Source: Microcoleus sp. bin48.metabat.b7b8b9.023 (GTDB lineage: Bacteria > Cyanobacteriota > Cyanobacteriia > Cyanobacteriales > Microcoleaceae). From it: a stretch of 51,024 nt of DNA. The translations under genes and the position numbers were made by a program. The stretch is from the NCBI RefSeq assembly GCF_013299185.1, contig NZ_JAAFKG010000055.1:1-51024 (forward strand), written 5' to 3'. This document shows, in pieces, positions 1 through 7,795 of this stretch (positions within the stretch are counted from its first letter, which is position 1; each line of letters begins with the position of its first letter). The notes under the pieces are model-generated. The model was given only the letters and a program-made list of their open reading frames with translations, searched no databases and had not been told where the DNA came from.

Positions 1-2
1 GA

Positions 3-260
3 TGCCTAACTGGTGATGCGATAGTTGCACAGATTTTTGGGTGTTTTTACTCACGCTTGGTCTCGGATAATTCACTTTTACGCCCTCAATTCGCCTATGT
101 GCCAGTTGGGATGCGGAATGTGGGTTCAAGGCTCGTCTCAACCAAATTATCAGTGAAGATGAGGAGGGAGACAAAAATTATGAGAGGTTTCAATCGCAGG
201 AAGAGAGTGAGATGGAGAATGCAAGGGCGAGCTACTCCGGCGATAATTAGTAACAATTAA
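3..260 (+). other. Possible gene remnant at window edge
   Basis: The frame beginning at base 3 is open to the stop at 258-260, but its product is very basic and resembles nothing I know. A second frame, open from about base 71 to the stop at 248-250, gives an acidic, more protein-like tail (contains NQIISEDEEGDKNYE). The two overlapping frames could be a frameshifted end of a gene lying to the left, or chance. No start with a ribosome binding site is seen. I do not assign a function. Confidence 0.2.
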
Positions 261-347
261 CTGACTCGGCAGGACACAACAATTGTGGAGATCGAACTTA
301 CGCATCACCACCAAAACAACTTGGTTTTTGATAGTTATTGGTGGGGT

Positions 348-410
348 GGGGGCGGGTTTATTTAACCTATTTGCTACTTTTAAGATTGTTGGCGAACCCG
401 CCCCTACAGG
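348..410. repeat. Inverted repeat (GGGGCGGGTT family)
   Basis: Arms of GGGGCGGGTT and AACCCGCCCC flank an AT-rich centre. A related copy lies at 9434-9494. Bases 261-495 hold no gene that I can support; this repeat is the only structure seen there. Confidence 0.5.
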
Positions 411-495
411 TTATTGCGAATGCTTCAATATCTGATCTATAGCGCAATTGTGGCGCAAAAATTCGGTTTCTCACTGTCCGAAACTCGTCAAACTC

Positions 496-801
496 TTAAC
501 TCTCTTCTGGCGATGATTCTTTAGCTTTAATCACCGCTTCCCGAAATCCTAAAACTAATAAGATATTGGAAAATGTCAAGAATGATTCCGCCGCCCCGTG
601 CAGCCAATCGATGTTTGCTAGGGATTCATTGTAGGCAACTTTTGCATAAATTCCCGCCGGAATCGTGACGGCAACAAAAACTAAAGTGCCGTAAAATCCC
701 ATCAGTGCTAAACGCGGTGTTTTTCCCGATTTAGTCAAAAACCAGAGAAATCCTAAGTAGGGAAACAGAGACAAGGCAAATAGAGTTTCTTTGGAAAGCA
801 T
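496..801 (-). CDS. DUF3593 family small membrane protein
   Basis: A 101-residue hydrophobic protein beginning MLSKETLFALS with about three membrane-spanning stretches. It resembles the DUF3593 family of cyanobacteria and plastid-bearing eukaryotes, whose function is not established. I chose the ATG at 801 because the open frame upstream to 915 runs through low-complexity repeats (GGGAATA and AACAAAT units) and is unlikely to be coding. It lies just downstream of the DUF2499 gene in the same direction; the two families are often neighbours, which suggests a shared membrane role. A MITE-like element separates them. Family assignment is from memory of the sequence pattern. Confidence 0.7.
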   Translation of the reverse strand: MLSKETLFALSLFPYLGFLWFLTKSGKTPRLALMGFYGTLVFVAVTIPAGIYAKVAYNESLANIDWLHGAAESFLTFSNILLVLGFREAVIKAKESSPEES

Positions 802-808
802 TTTTAAT

Positions 809-900
809 CGGGAATGGGGAATAGGGAATAGGGAATAGGGAATTGGGCATTGGGCATTGCTAATTGGTAGTAAATAACAAATAACAAATAACAAATAACC
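809..900. repeat. Low-complexity tandem repeats
   Basis: Short tandem units of GGGAATA/GGGCATT (about 809-858) are followed by AACAAAT units (about 873-900). Such runs are common between genes in filamentous cyanobacteria. They lie immediately upstream of the DUF3593 start. Confidence 0.7.
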
Positions 901-913
901 AATGACAACTGTC

Positions 914-1059
914 ATACCAATTTAATGTGAAGTTGCATATATCTGGATCCCCCTAAATCCCCCTTAAGAAGGGGGACTTTGAGAAGAATCTTATCCCCCC
1001 CTTATTAAGGGGGGTTAGGGGGGATCCGAATTATATGCAGCCTCATAAAAAATTGGTAT
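914..1059. mobile_element. MITE-like element with ~37-bp terminal inverted repeats
   Basis: The left end (ATACCAATTTAATGTGA, continuing through GCATATATCTGGATCC) is mirrored by the right end, whose reverse complement starts ATACCAATTTTTTATGA and continues to GGATCC. The interior has CCCCC/GGGGG palindromes. The 8-mer CAACTGTC lies directly on both sides (906-913 and 1060-1067), like a target-site duplication, although the right flank also carries tandem copies of a similar 7-mer. There is no coding capacity; a transposase would have to act in trans. Confidence 0.6.
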
Positions 1060-1065
1060 CAACTG

Positions 1066-1374
1066 TCAACTGTCAACTGACTGCTGAGCCGATCGCCAAA
1101 TCCACCAAGCCGCCGCACATAATGTAAAATTGCCGGCGAGAGTCATCGCCGCTTGTAGAGTAACCATCCATTCTAGGGCGAGAGAGTTGTCGAAAAAGTG
1201 CCACGTACAGGCACACATGGCGCTGACGAGAGCGGGCAACATCCCGAAGGAAAGAGCCCGCCAAGCCGGATTTTGAGTGACTTCGCCGTAAGTCCAAATC
1301 AACCAGATGGCGGCAATCCACTCGATGACGCTAGAAATATGAATAATCCAGGTGGGAATTGACAAAGCGTGCAT
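1066..1374 (-). CDS. DUF2499 (Ycf49-like) membrane protein
   Basis: A 102-residue protein with three or four hydrophobic segments and many Trp residues (motifs IPTWIIHISSVIEW and CACTWHFFDN). It matches the DUF2499 family, which includes plastid Ycf49-like proteins; the biochemical role is unknown. It is full length for the family. It lies upstream of and parallel to the DUF3593 gene, a pairing common in cyanobacteria, and its start is divergent from csaB. The last codons are embedded in the CAACTGTC repeats next to the MITE-like element, so the C-terminus may have been altered. Confidence 0.7.
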   Translation of the reverse strand: MHALSIPTWIIHISSVIEWIAAIWLIWTYGEVTQNPAWRALSFGMLPALVSAMCACTWHFFDNSLALEWMVTLQAAMTLAGNFTLCAAAWWIWRSAQQSVDS

Positions 1375-1488
1375 TTTTTGTATGTAAAGAAAGGTGCAAG
1401 ATGTATTTTGTCGTTTAAAAAAGAATCTCTAGATAACAACAATTTATGTATTGTAATAGTTATATTCGATTCCAAACAAAGAGTAGAA

Positions 1489-2535
1489 ATGCGAGCAATT
1501 TTGTGCGGCTATTACGGAAAAGGCAACGGCGGCGACGAGGCGCTGTTGGCTTCGCTACTGCAAATGTTACCAGATGGCGTGACGCCGATCGTCCTTTCTG
1601 GCAATCCTGTCGAGACAAATCAGCGGTACGGAGTAGCTGCGCGCGATCGCATGAATGCGTTTGGTGTCCTCGATACACTCCGCAGCGCCGACGCCCTCAT
1701 CTGGGGTGGCGGTAGTTTAATCCAAGACAGTACCAGCCTTGTCAGCCCTTTTTACTATGGTGGCTTGATGGGATTAGCGCAGCAGATGGGCTTAAAAACT
1801 GTTGCTTGGGCCCAGGGAATTGGCCCTTTAAATCGCGAGATTACTCGCAAGTTATCTCAGCGGTGTTTTGGTGGATGTACAGGCGTTAGCGTGCGCGATA
1901 AAGGCTCAGCTACCATACTTGCAGATTGGCAAATTCCATTTACATTAGCGCCGGATCCAGTGTGGGCTTTGGAAAATTCCCCTGTCTCCGGTTTGTGGGA
2001 TTTGCCGTCGCCGAGAGTTGCAGTTTGTTTGCGATCGCACTCTACACTAACACCCGCCCGTTTGTCAATCCTAACTCAAGCTTTAGTTGACTTTCAAAAA
2101 GCCACTCGCACCTTAATTTTGCTGCTGCCTTTCCAAGCTTCTCACGACTTAGAAATTGCCAAACATTTGCACGAAGCGCTGCCGAAAAGGAGCCGCATCC
2201 TCAGTTTAGACGATCCGAGAAAATTGAAAGGAGTGTTCCGGGGAGTCGAAATGGCGATCGGGATGCGCTACCACAGTTTAATTATGGCTGCATCGGAAGA
2301 ATGTCGCTGTTTTGCCCTCAGCTACGATCCCAAAGTCAGCCAATTGATGGATGAGTTAGAAATGCCGGGATACTTATTATCAGAATTGCCCGAAGATCCG
2401 TATTTAATCAGCAAAACCTGGATGGATCACTATGCCAACGGCGCCGCACTATCGCCAGACAGGATAAAATTTATTGTAGGGCGATCGCTCTTTCATAAGG
2501 AAGTATTACAAACCGCCCTCCTGCAATCTCCATAA
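1489..2535 (+). CDS. csaB: Polysaccharide pyruvyl transferase CsaB
   Basis: A 348-residue protein of the polysaccharide pyruvyltransferase family, which moves pyruvate from phosphoenolpyruvate to cell-surface sugars. The N-terminus MRAILCGYYGKGNGGDEA is the CsaB signature; GMRYHSLIMAA near residue 265 is the conserved C-terminal motif. I chose the ATG at 1489 because the open frame upstream from 1369 overlaps the DUF2499 start and lacks family-like sequence. A Uma2 gene follows 13 bases downstream and may be co-transcribed. In cyanobacteria CsaB-like proteins are widespread, but their substrates are mostly unproved. Confidence 0.9.
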   Translation: MRAILCGYYGKGNGGDEALLASLLQMLPDGVTPIVLSGNPVETNQRYGVAARDRMNAFGVLDTLRSADALIWGGGSLIQDSTSLVSPFYYGGLMGLAQQMGLKTVAWAQGIGPLNREITRKLSQRCFGGCTGVSVRDKGSATILADWQIPFTLAPDPVWALENSPVSGLWDLPSPRVAVCLRSHSTLTPARLSILTQALVDFQKATRTLILLLPFQASHDLEIAKHLHEALPKRSRILSLDDPRKLKGVFRGVEMAIGMRYHSLIMAASEECRCFALSYDPKVSQLMDELEMPGYLLSELPEDPYLISKTWMDHYANGAALSPDRIKFIVGRSLFHKEVLQTALLQSP

Positions 2536-2548
2536 GAGGTAAAATACC

Positions 2549-3301
2549 ATGACTGTCAGTACCGCAGACTTAAACATTACCTGGGAAAAATTGCCAGACG
2601 ATTTCATTTTAGACGAGGAACCTGTGGAAAACATCGACCAACCCCTGCTAGCTGCCGCCCTGCGAGAAATCTTAGAACTTGCGGGGTTAATAGTAGCAGG
2701 AATCTTAATTGCTCCCAATATGGGAGTTTGCGCTACAGTAGACGACAAGCTAGTTATCAAATCGCCAGATTGGTTTTATGCCCGTAACGTACAGCCGCTT
2801 CCTAGTCAAGAAATCCGCCGCAGTTACACTCCCAACCTAGAAGGCGAAATTCCGGCGATTGTCATGGAGTTCTTATCAGCTACAGTCAACGAAGAATATT
2901 CTACAGTATCGACTTATCCCCCCGGCAAATGGTATTTTTACGAGCAAATATTGCAAGTACCAATCTATGCAATTTTTGAACCTGCCACAGGAAGACTAGA
3001 AGTTAATCAGTTGAATTCATCAGGACAATATCAATCATATCAGCCCGATGCAAGCGGACGTTATTGGATTCCGGGAGTCGGATTATTTCTGGGTGTTTGG
3101 TATGGCACAAAAACTGAAAGAACAGGATATTGGTTGCGGTGGTGGGATGAAAGCGGAGAGATGTTATTGTGGGGTGCAGAAATAGTTGAAAGAGAAAGGC
3201 AGGAAAGGGCGATAGCCCAACAGCAAGCCCAACAAGAACGAGAACGATCGGAAAGATTAGCAGCACAATTAAGAGCAGCAGGCATAGAACCCGAAATTTG
3301 A
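2549..3301 (+). CDS. Uma2 family (DUF820) putative endonuclease
   Basis: A 250-residue Uma2 protein, a PD-(D/E)XK-like fold very abundant in cyanobacteria; the biological role is not settled. Family landmarks are SPDWFYARNV near residue 73, AIVMEFLSAT near 106 and GKWYFYEQ near 130. The C-terminal 40 residues are a Glu/Arg/Gln-rich coiled coil ending RAAGIEPEI, a tail typical of this subgroup. The ATG is preceded by AGAGGTAAAA. It follows csaB by 13 bases. A close relative with the same tail lies at 6106-6939. Confidence 0.85.
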   Translation: MTVSTADLNITWEKLPDDFILDEEPVENIDQPLLAAALREILELAGLIVAGILIAPNMGVCATVDDKLVIKSPDWFYARNVQPLPSQEIRRSYTPNLEGEIPAIVMEFLSATVNEEYSTVSTYPPGKWYFYEQILQVPIYAIFEPATGRLEVNQLNSSGQYQSYQPDASGRYWIPGVGLFLGVWYGTKTERTGYWLRWWDESGEMLLWGAEIVERERQERAIAQQQAQQERERSERLAAQLRAAGIEPEI

Positions 3302-3423
3302 TACAATAATTTAGCAATCAAAAATCCTAACGCTGCGATTTTTTATTTCTAAATTTATGTGCGTTAATCCGCGTTAATCTGCCGATATCAGCGGTTAAAA
3401 ATTATATTCAGGAGACAGAAAAA

Positions 3424-4056
3424 TTGGCAAGAGTAAGAGTTCGAGAACACGTAAATCCCCTATCGATGAGATATCGAACATCCGCCAGTGCCCCAGATTG
3501 GACGAAAATATATAGCGACTTAAATTTGCCACTGCATTTAGATATCGGCTGCGCCAGAGGAAGGTTTTTGTGGCAAATGGCGCAAGTACAAACTGATTGG
3601 AATTTTCTCGGATTAGAAATTCGGGAACCTCTGGTGGATGAGGCAAATCTTTGGCGCGACGAAAAAGGCTTGACAAATCTGCACTATTTGTTTTGCAATG
3701 CGAATAGTTCCCTGAAACCAATTTTAGAAACTTTGCCCGCTGGTACTTTGCAGCGAGTGAGCATTCAATTTCCCGATCCGTGGTTCAAGAAAAAACACCA
3801 CAAGCGGCGGGTGGTACAGCAGGAATTAGTCGGCGAGTTGGCGACTTATCTGGCTGTTGGCGGTGAAGTGTTTATTCAATCGGATATTGAGGAAGTAGAA
3901 GTCGAAATGTGCGATCGCTTTTCATCTGATCCTAGCTTTAAACGCACAAATAACGGTGAATGGTTAGCAGAAAATCCCATGCCCGTAGCCACTGAAAGAG
4001 AAATTGCTACTCTCAAACGGGGGGAACCAGTTTATCGGGCAGTGTTTCACAAATAA
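3424..4056 (+). CDS. trmB: tRNA (guanine-N7-)-methyltransferase TrmB
   Basis: A 210-residue SAM-dependent enzyme that forms 7-methylguanosine at tRNA position 46. The SAM-binding motif [13 protein letters not shown] lies near residue 40, the family motif [14 protein letters not shown] near 118, and the closing motif [13 protein letters not shown] is present. The start is TTG at 3424, supported by AGGAGA about 8 bases upstream and by the usual TrmB beginning [12 protein letters not shown]. The last codons (TTTCACAAATAA) are the beginning of a 35-base repeat copied several times downstream. Confidence 0.95.
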   Translation: MARVRVREHVNPLSMRYRTSASAPDWTKIYSDLNLPLHLDIGCARGRFLWQMAQVQTDWNFLGLEIREPLVDEANLWRDEKGLTNLHYLFCNANSSLKPILETLPAGTLQRVSIQFPDPWFKKKHHKRRVVQQELVGELATYLAVGGEVFIQSDIEEVEVEMCDRFSSDPSFKRTNNGEWLAENPMPVATEREIATLKRGEPVYRAVFHK

Positions 4057-4240
4057 AGGGTATCAAACATAAAGTGTTTCACAAATAAAGCCCGCCGAAT
4101 TAATTGTGATCTTTCACAAATAAAGCCCGCCGAATTAATTGCGATGTTTCACAATAATTAATCGTGATGTTTCACAAATAAAGCCCACCAAATTAATGGC
4201 GATGTTTCACAAATAAAGCCCGCCGAATATAATTCGGGGC
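4045..4240. repeat. 35-bp tandem repeat derived from trmB 3' end
   Basis: The unit TTTCACAAATAAAGC starts at 4045 (inside trmB, including its stop), 4077, 4112, 4147 (shortened), 4170 and 4205; spacing is 35 bases for most copies. The copies continue with CCGCCGAATTAATTGTGATG-like sequence. They appear to be a serial duplication of the gene end joined to an interspersed repeat. Confidence 0.8.
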
Positions 4241-4354
4241 TACACAAACAATGTCCGCCTCCGCGGACTGAAGATAAGAGTATCAATAAAAGGTAATTTG
4301 GTGTTTGATATAATATCAAATTTATTAAAATTACATTTTATACTATTTGCTTGA

Positions 4355-4627
4355 ATTGGCATTTATGTCTTTTCTTGAGTCCGCGGAGGCGGACATTGTT
4401 TGTATAGGCGCGAATTCTATTCGCCCGGATTATTTGCTACTCGCCCAAACTTAAATTGGCATTTATGTCTTTTCTTGAGTCCGCGGAGGCGGACATTGTT
4501 TGTATAGCCGCGAATTCTATTCGCCCGGATTATTTGCTACTCGCCCGAACTTAAATTGGCATTTATCTCTTTTCTTGAGTCCGCGGAGGCGGACATTGTT
4601 TGTATAGCCGCGAATTTTATTCGCCGG
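4355..4627. repeat. 100-bp tandem repeat, 2.7 copies
   Basis: Units begin ATTGGCATTTATGTC at 4355, 4455 and 4555, an exact 100-base period; the third copy decays near 4627. Each contains CCGCGGAGGCGGACATTGTT. The same core occurs inverted at about 4243-4271 and 27897-27921 and in shortened form near 35550, so it belongs to a dispersed family. Bases 4057-4649 hold only repeats; I see no gene there. Confidence 0.85.
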
Positions 4628-4649
4628 GAATTGATGGTTTTACTCCACA

Positions 4650-5840
4650 CTATTTTAACCCGGAATTTGGGGAGGTTCGGGGTTTGTTGGTTTCGACTTG
4701 TTTGTCGATCGCACTTCTGTAACTATCCACCACATGATTCGGCATCACATCCCCATTTTGCCCTAAAAAAGCCCACTCCTCACCGACGTGCACGTATTCA
4801 GTCTTAAAGAACACCGTAAAAGGCACCAGCGTAATAGCATCCGCCAAATTTACCACACGATAGCTGTTCGGTACAACTCGATTGTGATCCCTCGCAAACA
4901 CCGGATCGCCCACCCTCGGACTGCCATAAGTATACAACTGCACCTGCTGTTTCAACCGAGGAACATTCACCGCAATGTCGATCGCAGCCAAAGTCGCGAT
5001 CGCAGCACCCAAACTGTGGCCCGATACATAGCAAGGAACCGACGGATTCAGCTTTTTGGCAATGTCCAGCGTTTGAGTGGCAATATTGCTGTAGATGGTT
5101 GAAAAACCGGGATGAATTTTACCGTAGGACTTACTGAAAACCTTACTTTCTTTTGTAGCGTAGACAGCATTGATATTGAGTACCCATTCGATAGTTCTTT
5201 GCGTGCCGCGAAAGACAATAATATTGTGTTTTTTTGAACTGAGGACAAAACCAAAATAAACCGGGATTTTGCGATTAATTTTAACAACCTCCTTCGCTGT
5301 ATTTTTTATAACTTTTTCCGCAGTATCTACATTTTTGCCGATCGGATCGGTTTCCCTATTTGGGGAAGCAGCCTGCTGCGGAATTTCTACCTCGACTTCT
5401 TCGGAGATATTGGCTTCTTCTCCTTTAATCGCCGCAACTAGAGTATAGTCTTTCAACTTAGACGTATAAGCTGGCAATGATTTAATATTACCGTCATAGT
5501 GAGGCTCTACTTTGCCTTTGAGGTACTGCTGCGTTGCCAATTTGCTGCACAAAATCAGCAGTTTAGAAATCTCGCGGTTGTAGGGAATTGGTGGCGGAGA
5601 TAGTTTGACAGATGCTTGAATTCGCCGCGATTCATTAATTTTTTTCGCATCGGCTTCTAAGGTTTTTAGGAAAATCCTATCGGCTTCTCTGTCGTTGAGT
5701 AAAGCTAAAACTTTTTTTTGGCGATCGCTATTTGCTTTCCGGCGCAAATATTCCGGTATTGCGGTAGCTGCTGACGCGGCCGCCAATGCTCCGAGCAACA
5801 GTTGTCTGCGGGTAATTTTTGCTGGAATATACTTGGTCAT
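4650..5840 (-). CDS. Class 3 lipase-family hydrolase with Tat-like signal
   Basis: A 396-residue alpha/beta hydrolase. The N-terminus has a twin-arginine-like motif (KITRRQLLLGALAA) followed by a hydrophobic alanine-rich stretch, suggesting export. The lipase-3 elbow GHSLGAA places the nucleophile at Ser276; LADAITLVPF and NHVVDSY near the end probably supply the Asp and His. The middle (about residues 150-185) is low-complexity and acidic. Substrate is unknown; phospholipid or galactolipid hydrolysis would be typical of the family. A repeat element at 5861-5989 occupies its upstream region. Confidence 0.8.
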   Translation of the reverse strand: MTKYIPAKITRRQLLLGALAAASAATAIPEYLRRKANSDRQKKVLALLNDREADRIFLKTLEADAKKINESRRIQASVKLSPPPIPYNREISKLLILCSKLATQQYLKGKVEPHYDGNIKSLPAYTSKLKDYTLVAAIKGEEANISEEVEVEIPQQAASPNRETDPIGKNVDTAEKVIKNTAKEVVKINRKIPVYFGFVLSSKKHNIIVFRGTQRTIEWVLNINAVYATKESKVFSKSYGKIHPGFSTIYSNIATQTLDIAKKLNPSVPCYVSGHSLGAAIATLAAIDIAVNVPRLKQQVQLYTYGSPRVGDPVFARDHNRVVPNSYRVVNLADAITLVPFTVFFKTEYVHVGEEWAFLGQNGDVMPNHVVDSYRSAIDKQVETNKPRTSPNSGLK

Positions 5841-5860
5841 ATACTAACTCTAAATATCAA

Positions 5861-5989
5861 TATAGCGGTTCTCAAAAAAGTCAGGTACGTTGTTGGGCTT
5901 TAGCCCTCTTATGTGTATAATATAGTAACCGAAGTCGCATGAAAAAATTCATTTATAGTCATACCTCATCTTTCGCTCGAAAGACTATA
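5861..5989. mobile_element. MITE-like element, copy 1
   Basis: Begins TATAGCGGTTCTCAAAAAAG and ends with the reverse complement of TATAGTCTTTCG...GATGAGG. It shares both ends and internal pieces (GTTGTTGGG; ATGAGGTATGAC) with the element at 27946-28053 in opposite orientation. It lies in the promoter region of the lipase gene. The rest of 5841-6105 holds an AAAAAACGGGTTTTTT-type repeat and no gene. Confidence 0.55.
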
Positions 5990-6105
5990 TCAAAAAACGG
6001 GTTTTTTACCTAATCTGCTGGCTGCAATCTAATGATTTTAATAAAAAACCCAGTTTCTCACCTCGTCCTTAATTGCTACTTTCCCACTGTCAACAAAGGT
6101 TTCCC

Positions 6106-6939
6106 TCACAATTGCGGTTCAATTCCAGCCGATCGCAACTGAGCGCGCAATTGCTCTAATTCTGCTTGAGCGCGATCGGCCCTTTGCCGTTCTTGTTCAG
6201 CTATTTGCCGTTCTTGTTCAGCCCTTTGCCGTTCTTGTTCAGCTATTTGTTGTTCTTCCTCAACTCTTTCAAAGCCAGTTAACAGCAAATTCCCTTCACT
6301 ATCCCACCAGCGCAGCCAAGGTAAATCAACATTTTGATACCTTCCTTGCCAAATTCCTAATTCCACTCCTAAGGCTGGAATAGGATAATGACCGCGATCG
6401 TTCGCAGTCATTAATTGATACCTATTTTCTATCAAGTGATAAACTTCAACACTCGCCTTACTCACTTCATAAATCCCGTAAAAAGCCGGACGGATCGCAT
6501 TTTCATAAACCCAGAATTTTCCCGGCTTAGTTTCCTGTTGCCCAGAGCGCAACAAAGGCGTTCTGTCCCGTTCTTGGGAACCATTTCCCGATACAAACTC
6601 TAACACAATTAACGGTGCGACAAACTCTTGCCACATCACATAAGAACGGCGCAATTGACCGTCAAGTGTTGGCGGGACATTTGGCACGTAAAACCAGTCT
6701 GGTGCTTCTGAACCCTTTTCTAGGGGGTCTGTCAATCGCCAGTAAATGCCACTATCTTGACCGATACAGTAATCAGCATCTGGATGAATGCTTTGGAGGA
6801 TCGGAGTAATGGAATCCGTTAATAGAATGCTTTGGGGATGTTCTTGAAAGTTTTTCACAAAAGTGCCGTCGGATTCTGGTAGCTGAGTGTGATCCGGCCA
6901 ACCTCCGGGGTTGTTTTCTACATCTAGGGAGAATTTCAT
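6106..6939 (-). CDS. Uma2 family (DUF820) putative endonuclease with coiled-coil tail
   Basis: A 277-residue Uma2 protein. Family landmarks are APDWFYVPNVPP (about residue 78), PLIVLEFVSG (about 108) and GKFWVYEN (about 139). The C-terminus from about residue 225 is a heptad-like repeat of EQERQRA units, a predicted coiled coil, ending RSAGIEPQL as in the gene at 2549. It lies 22 bases downstream of the membrane protein gene at 6962-7591 in the same direction and may share its transcript. The role of Uma2 proteins is not established. Confidence 0.85.
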   Translation of the reverse strand: MKFSLDVENNPGGWPDHTQLPESDGTFVKNFQEHPQSILLTDSITPILQSIHPDADYCIGQDSGIYWRLTDPLEKGSEAPDWFYVPNVPPTLDGQLRRSYVMWQEFVAPLIVLEFVSGNGSQERDRTPLLRSGQQETKPGKFWVYENAIRPAFYGIYEVSKASVEVYHLIENRYQLMTANDRGHYPIPALGVELGIWQGRYQNVDLPWLRWWDSEGNLLLTGFERVEEEQQIAEQERQRAEQERQIAEQERQRADRAQAELEQLRAQLRSAGIEPQL

Positions 6940-6961
6940 GGTTTTATTTTAGTTACAGGTA

Positions 6962-7591
6962 TTAATGAAGAATGTCTTTAATTTTTTCCTGAAACTCCTC
7001 TTGAGTTATTTTACCATTTATCAAGTCATCAGTCAGGGATTTAATCGAATTTTCTGTTACTTGAGCTGGAGAGGCGATCGCCCCAATATTTGCCTCAAAC
7101 AAAGCCGCCCCTTCCGGTTGAGAACTATCGAAAACTTCCTTGAGTTCCGCTGCATCCATTTGGCGGCCGCTAGCATAATAAAGGTGCGTCGCCTGTCCCA
7201 CCCTCCAAGTCAGTGCAAACAGCGACGAAGCCATCGCAAAACCGCCCACAAACGGCACAAACACACCCAAACCATACATTGATATCCAAGCCATAAACGC
7301 CACCCAAAAAGAACCCAAACCCCCGAACAAATTGCCTCCGATCGCCAGCGCATCTTGACCTTTTGGATAGCCCCATTTTGTCCCAATATCCCGCATCATT
7401 TTTAACAGCAACACGCTCGCCACCAGCAGCGTCACCGTCATACTTCCCGGCAGCGGGTTCAGTCCCAAAATTGCAGATCCAATAGCATAATCTATAATCA
7501 AATCGCGGATTTCTTTGTTGATTTCGACAAGATTGGGCGCTCGGGCGATCGCTTCCAATTCCTCTGAGGTTTTTGGGGAGTTTTCAGACAT
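6962..7591 (-). CDS. DUF697-like membrane protein
   Basis: A 209-residue protein with two or three hydrophobic segments (around AIGSAILGLNPLPGS, SMTVTLLVASVLLL and the glycine-rich VPFVGGFAMASSLFAL). The NPLPG motif and overall pattern recall DUF697-type cyanobacterial membrane proteins, some of which accompany small GTPases; no GTPase gene is next to it here. The C-terminal 40 residues (LINGKITQEEFQEKI) look like a short SHOCT-type oligomerisation motif. Function is unknown. Confidence 0.6.
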   Translation of the reverse strand: MSENSPKTSEELEAIARAPNLVEINKEIRDLIIDYAIGSAILGLNPLPGSMTVTLLVASVLLLKMMRDIGTKWGYPKGQDALAIGGNLFGGLGSFWVAFMAWISMYGLGVFVPFVGGFAMASSLFALTWRVGQATHLYYASGRQMDAAELKEVFDSSQPEGAALFEANIGAIASPAQVTENSIKSLTDDLINGKITQEEFQEKIKDILH

Positions 7592-7626
7592 AAGATTTCG
7601 TCTTTATAAAAATATATAAAAACTCT

Positions 7627-7654
7627 TGTAGGGCAGGCATCTTGCCTGCCCTAT
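7627..7654. repeat. GGGCAGGC palindrome
   Basis: GGGCAGGCATCTTGCCTGCCC is nearly perfect dyad sequence. It sits between the 5' end of the 6962-7591 gene and the 3' end of the mannosyltransferase and could form a strong hairpin, but no T-tract follows, so I do not call it a terminator. Confidence 0.5.
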
Positions 7655-7795
7655 AAAGGCTTTTATGGAGAGATATATTATAACCCAATACGCTTCATTT
7701 AAGATTGTCATTGCGAGGAACGAAGCAATCGCACTATCTATTTTTGATAGTTTTCCCTGTTGGAATTTATTATTTCAAGCGTATTGTATTCTAAG

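Noticed and set aside
1369..1488. Longer N-terminus for CsaB
   Set aside because: The extra 40 residues overlap the divergent DUF2499 start and lack similarity to CsaB; the family start is at 1489.
4045..4627. Repeats near trmB as a CRISPR array
   Set aside because: Both the 35-base and the 100-base repeats lack variable spacers.
4556..4807. Short open frame across the third 100-bp repeat
   Set aside because: It starts within a repeat and runs antisense into the lipase gene; composition is not protein-like.
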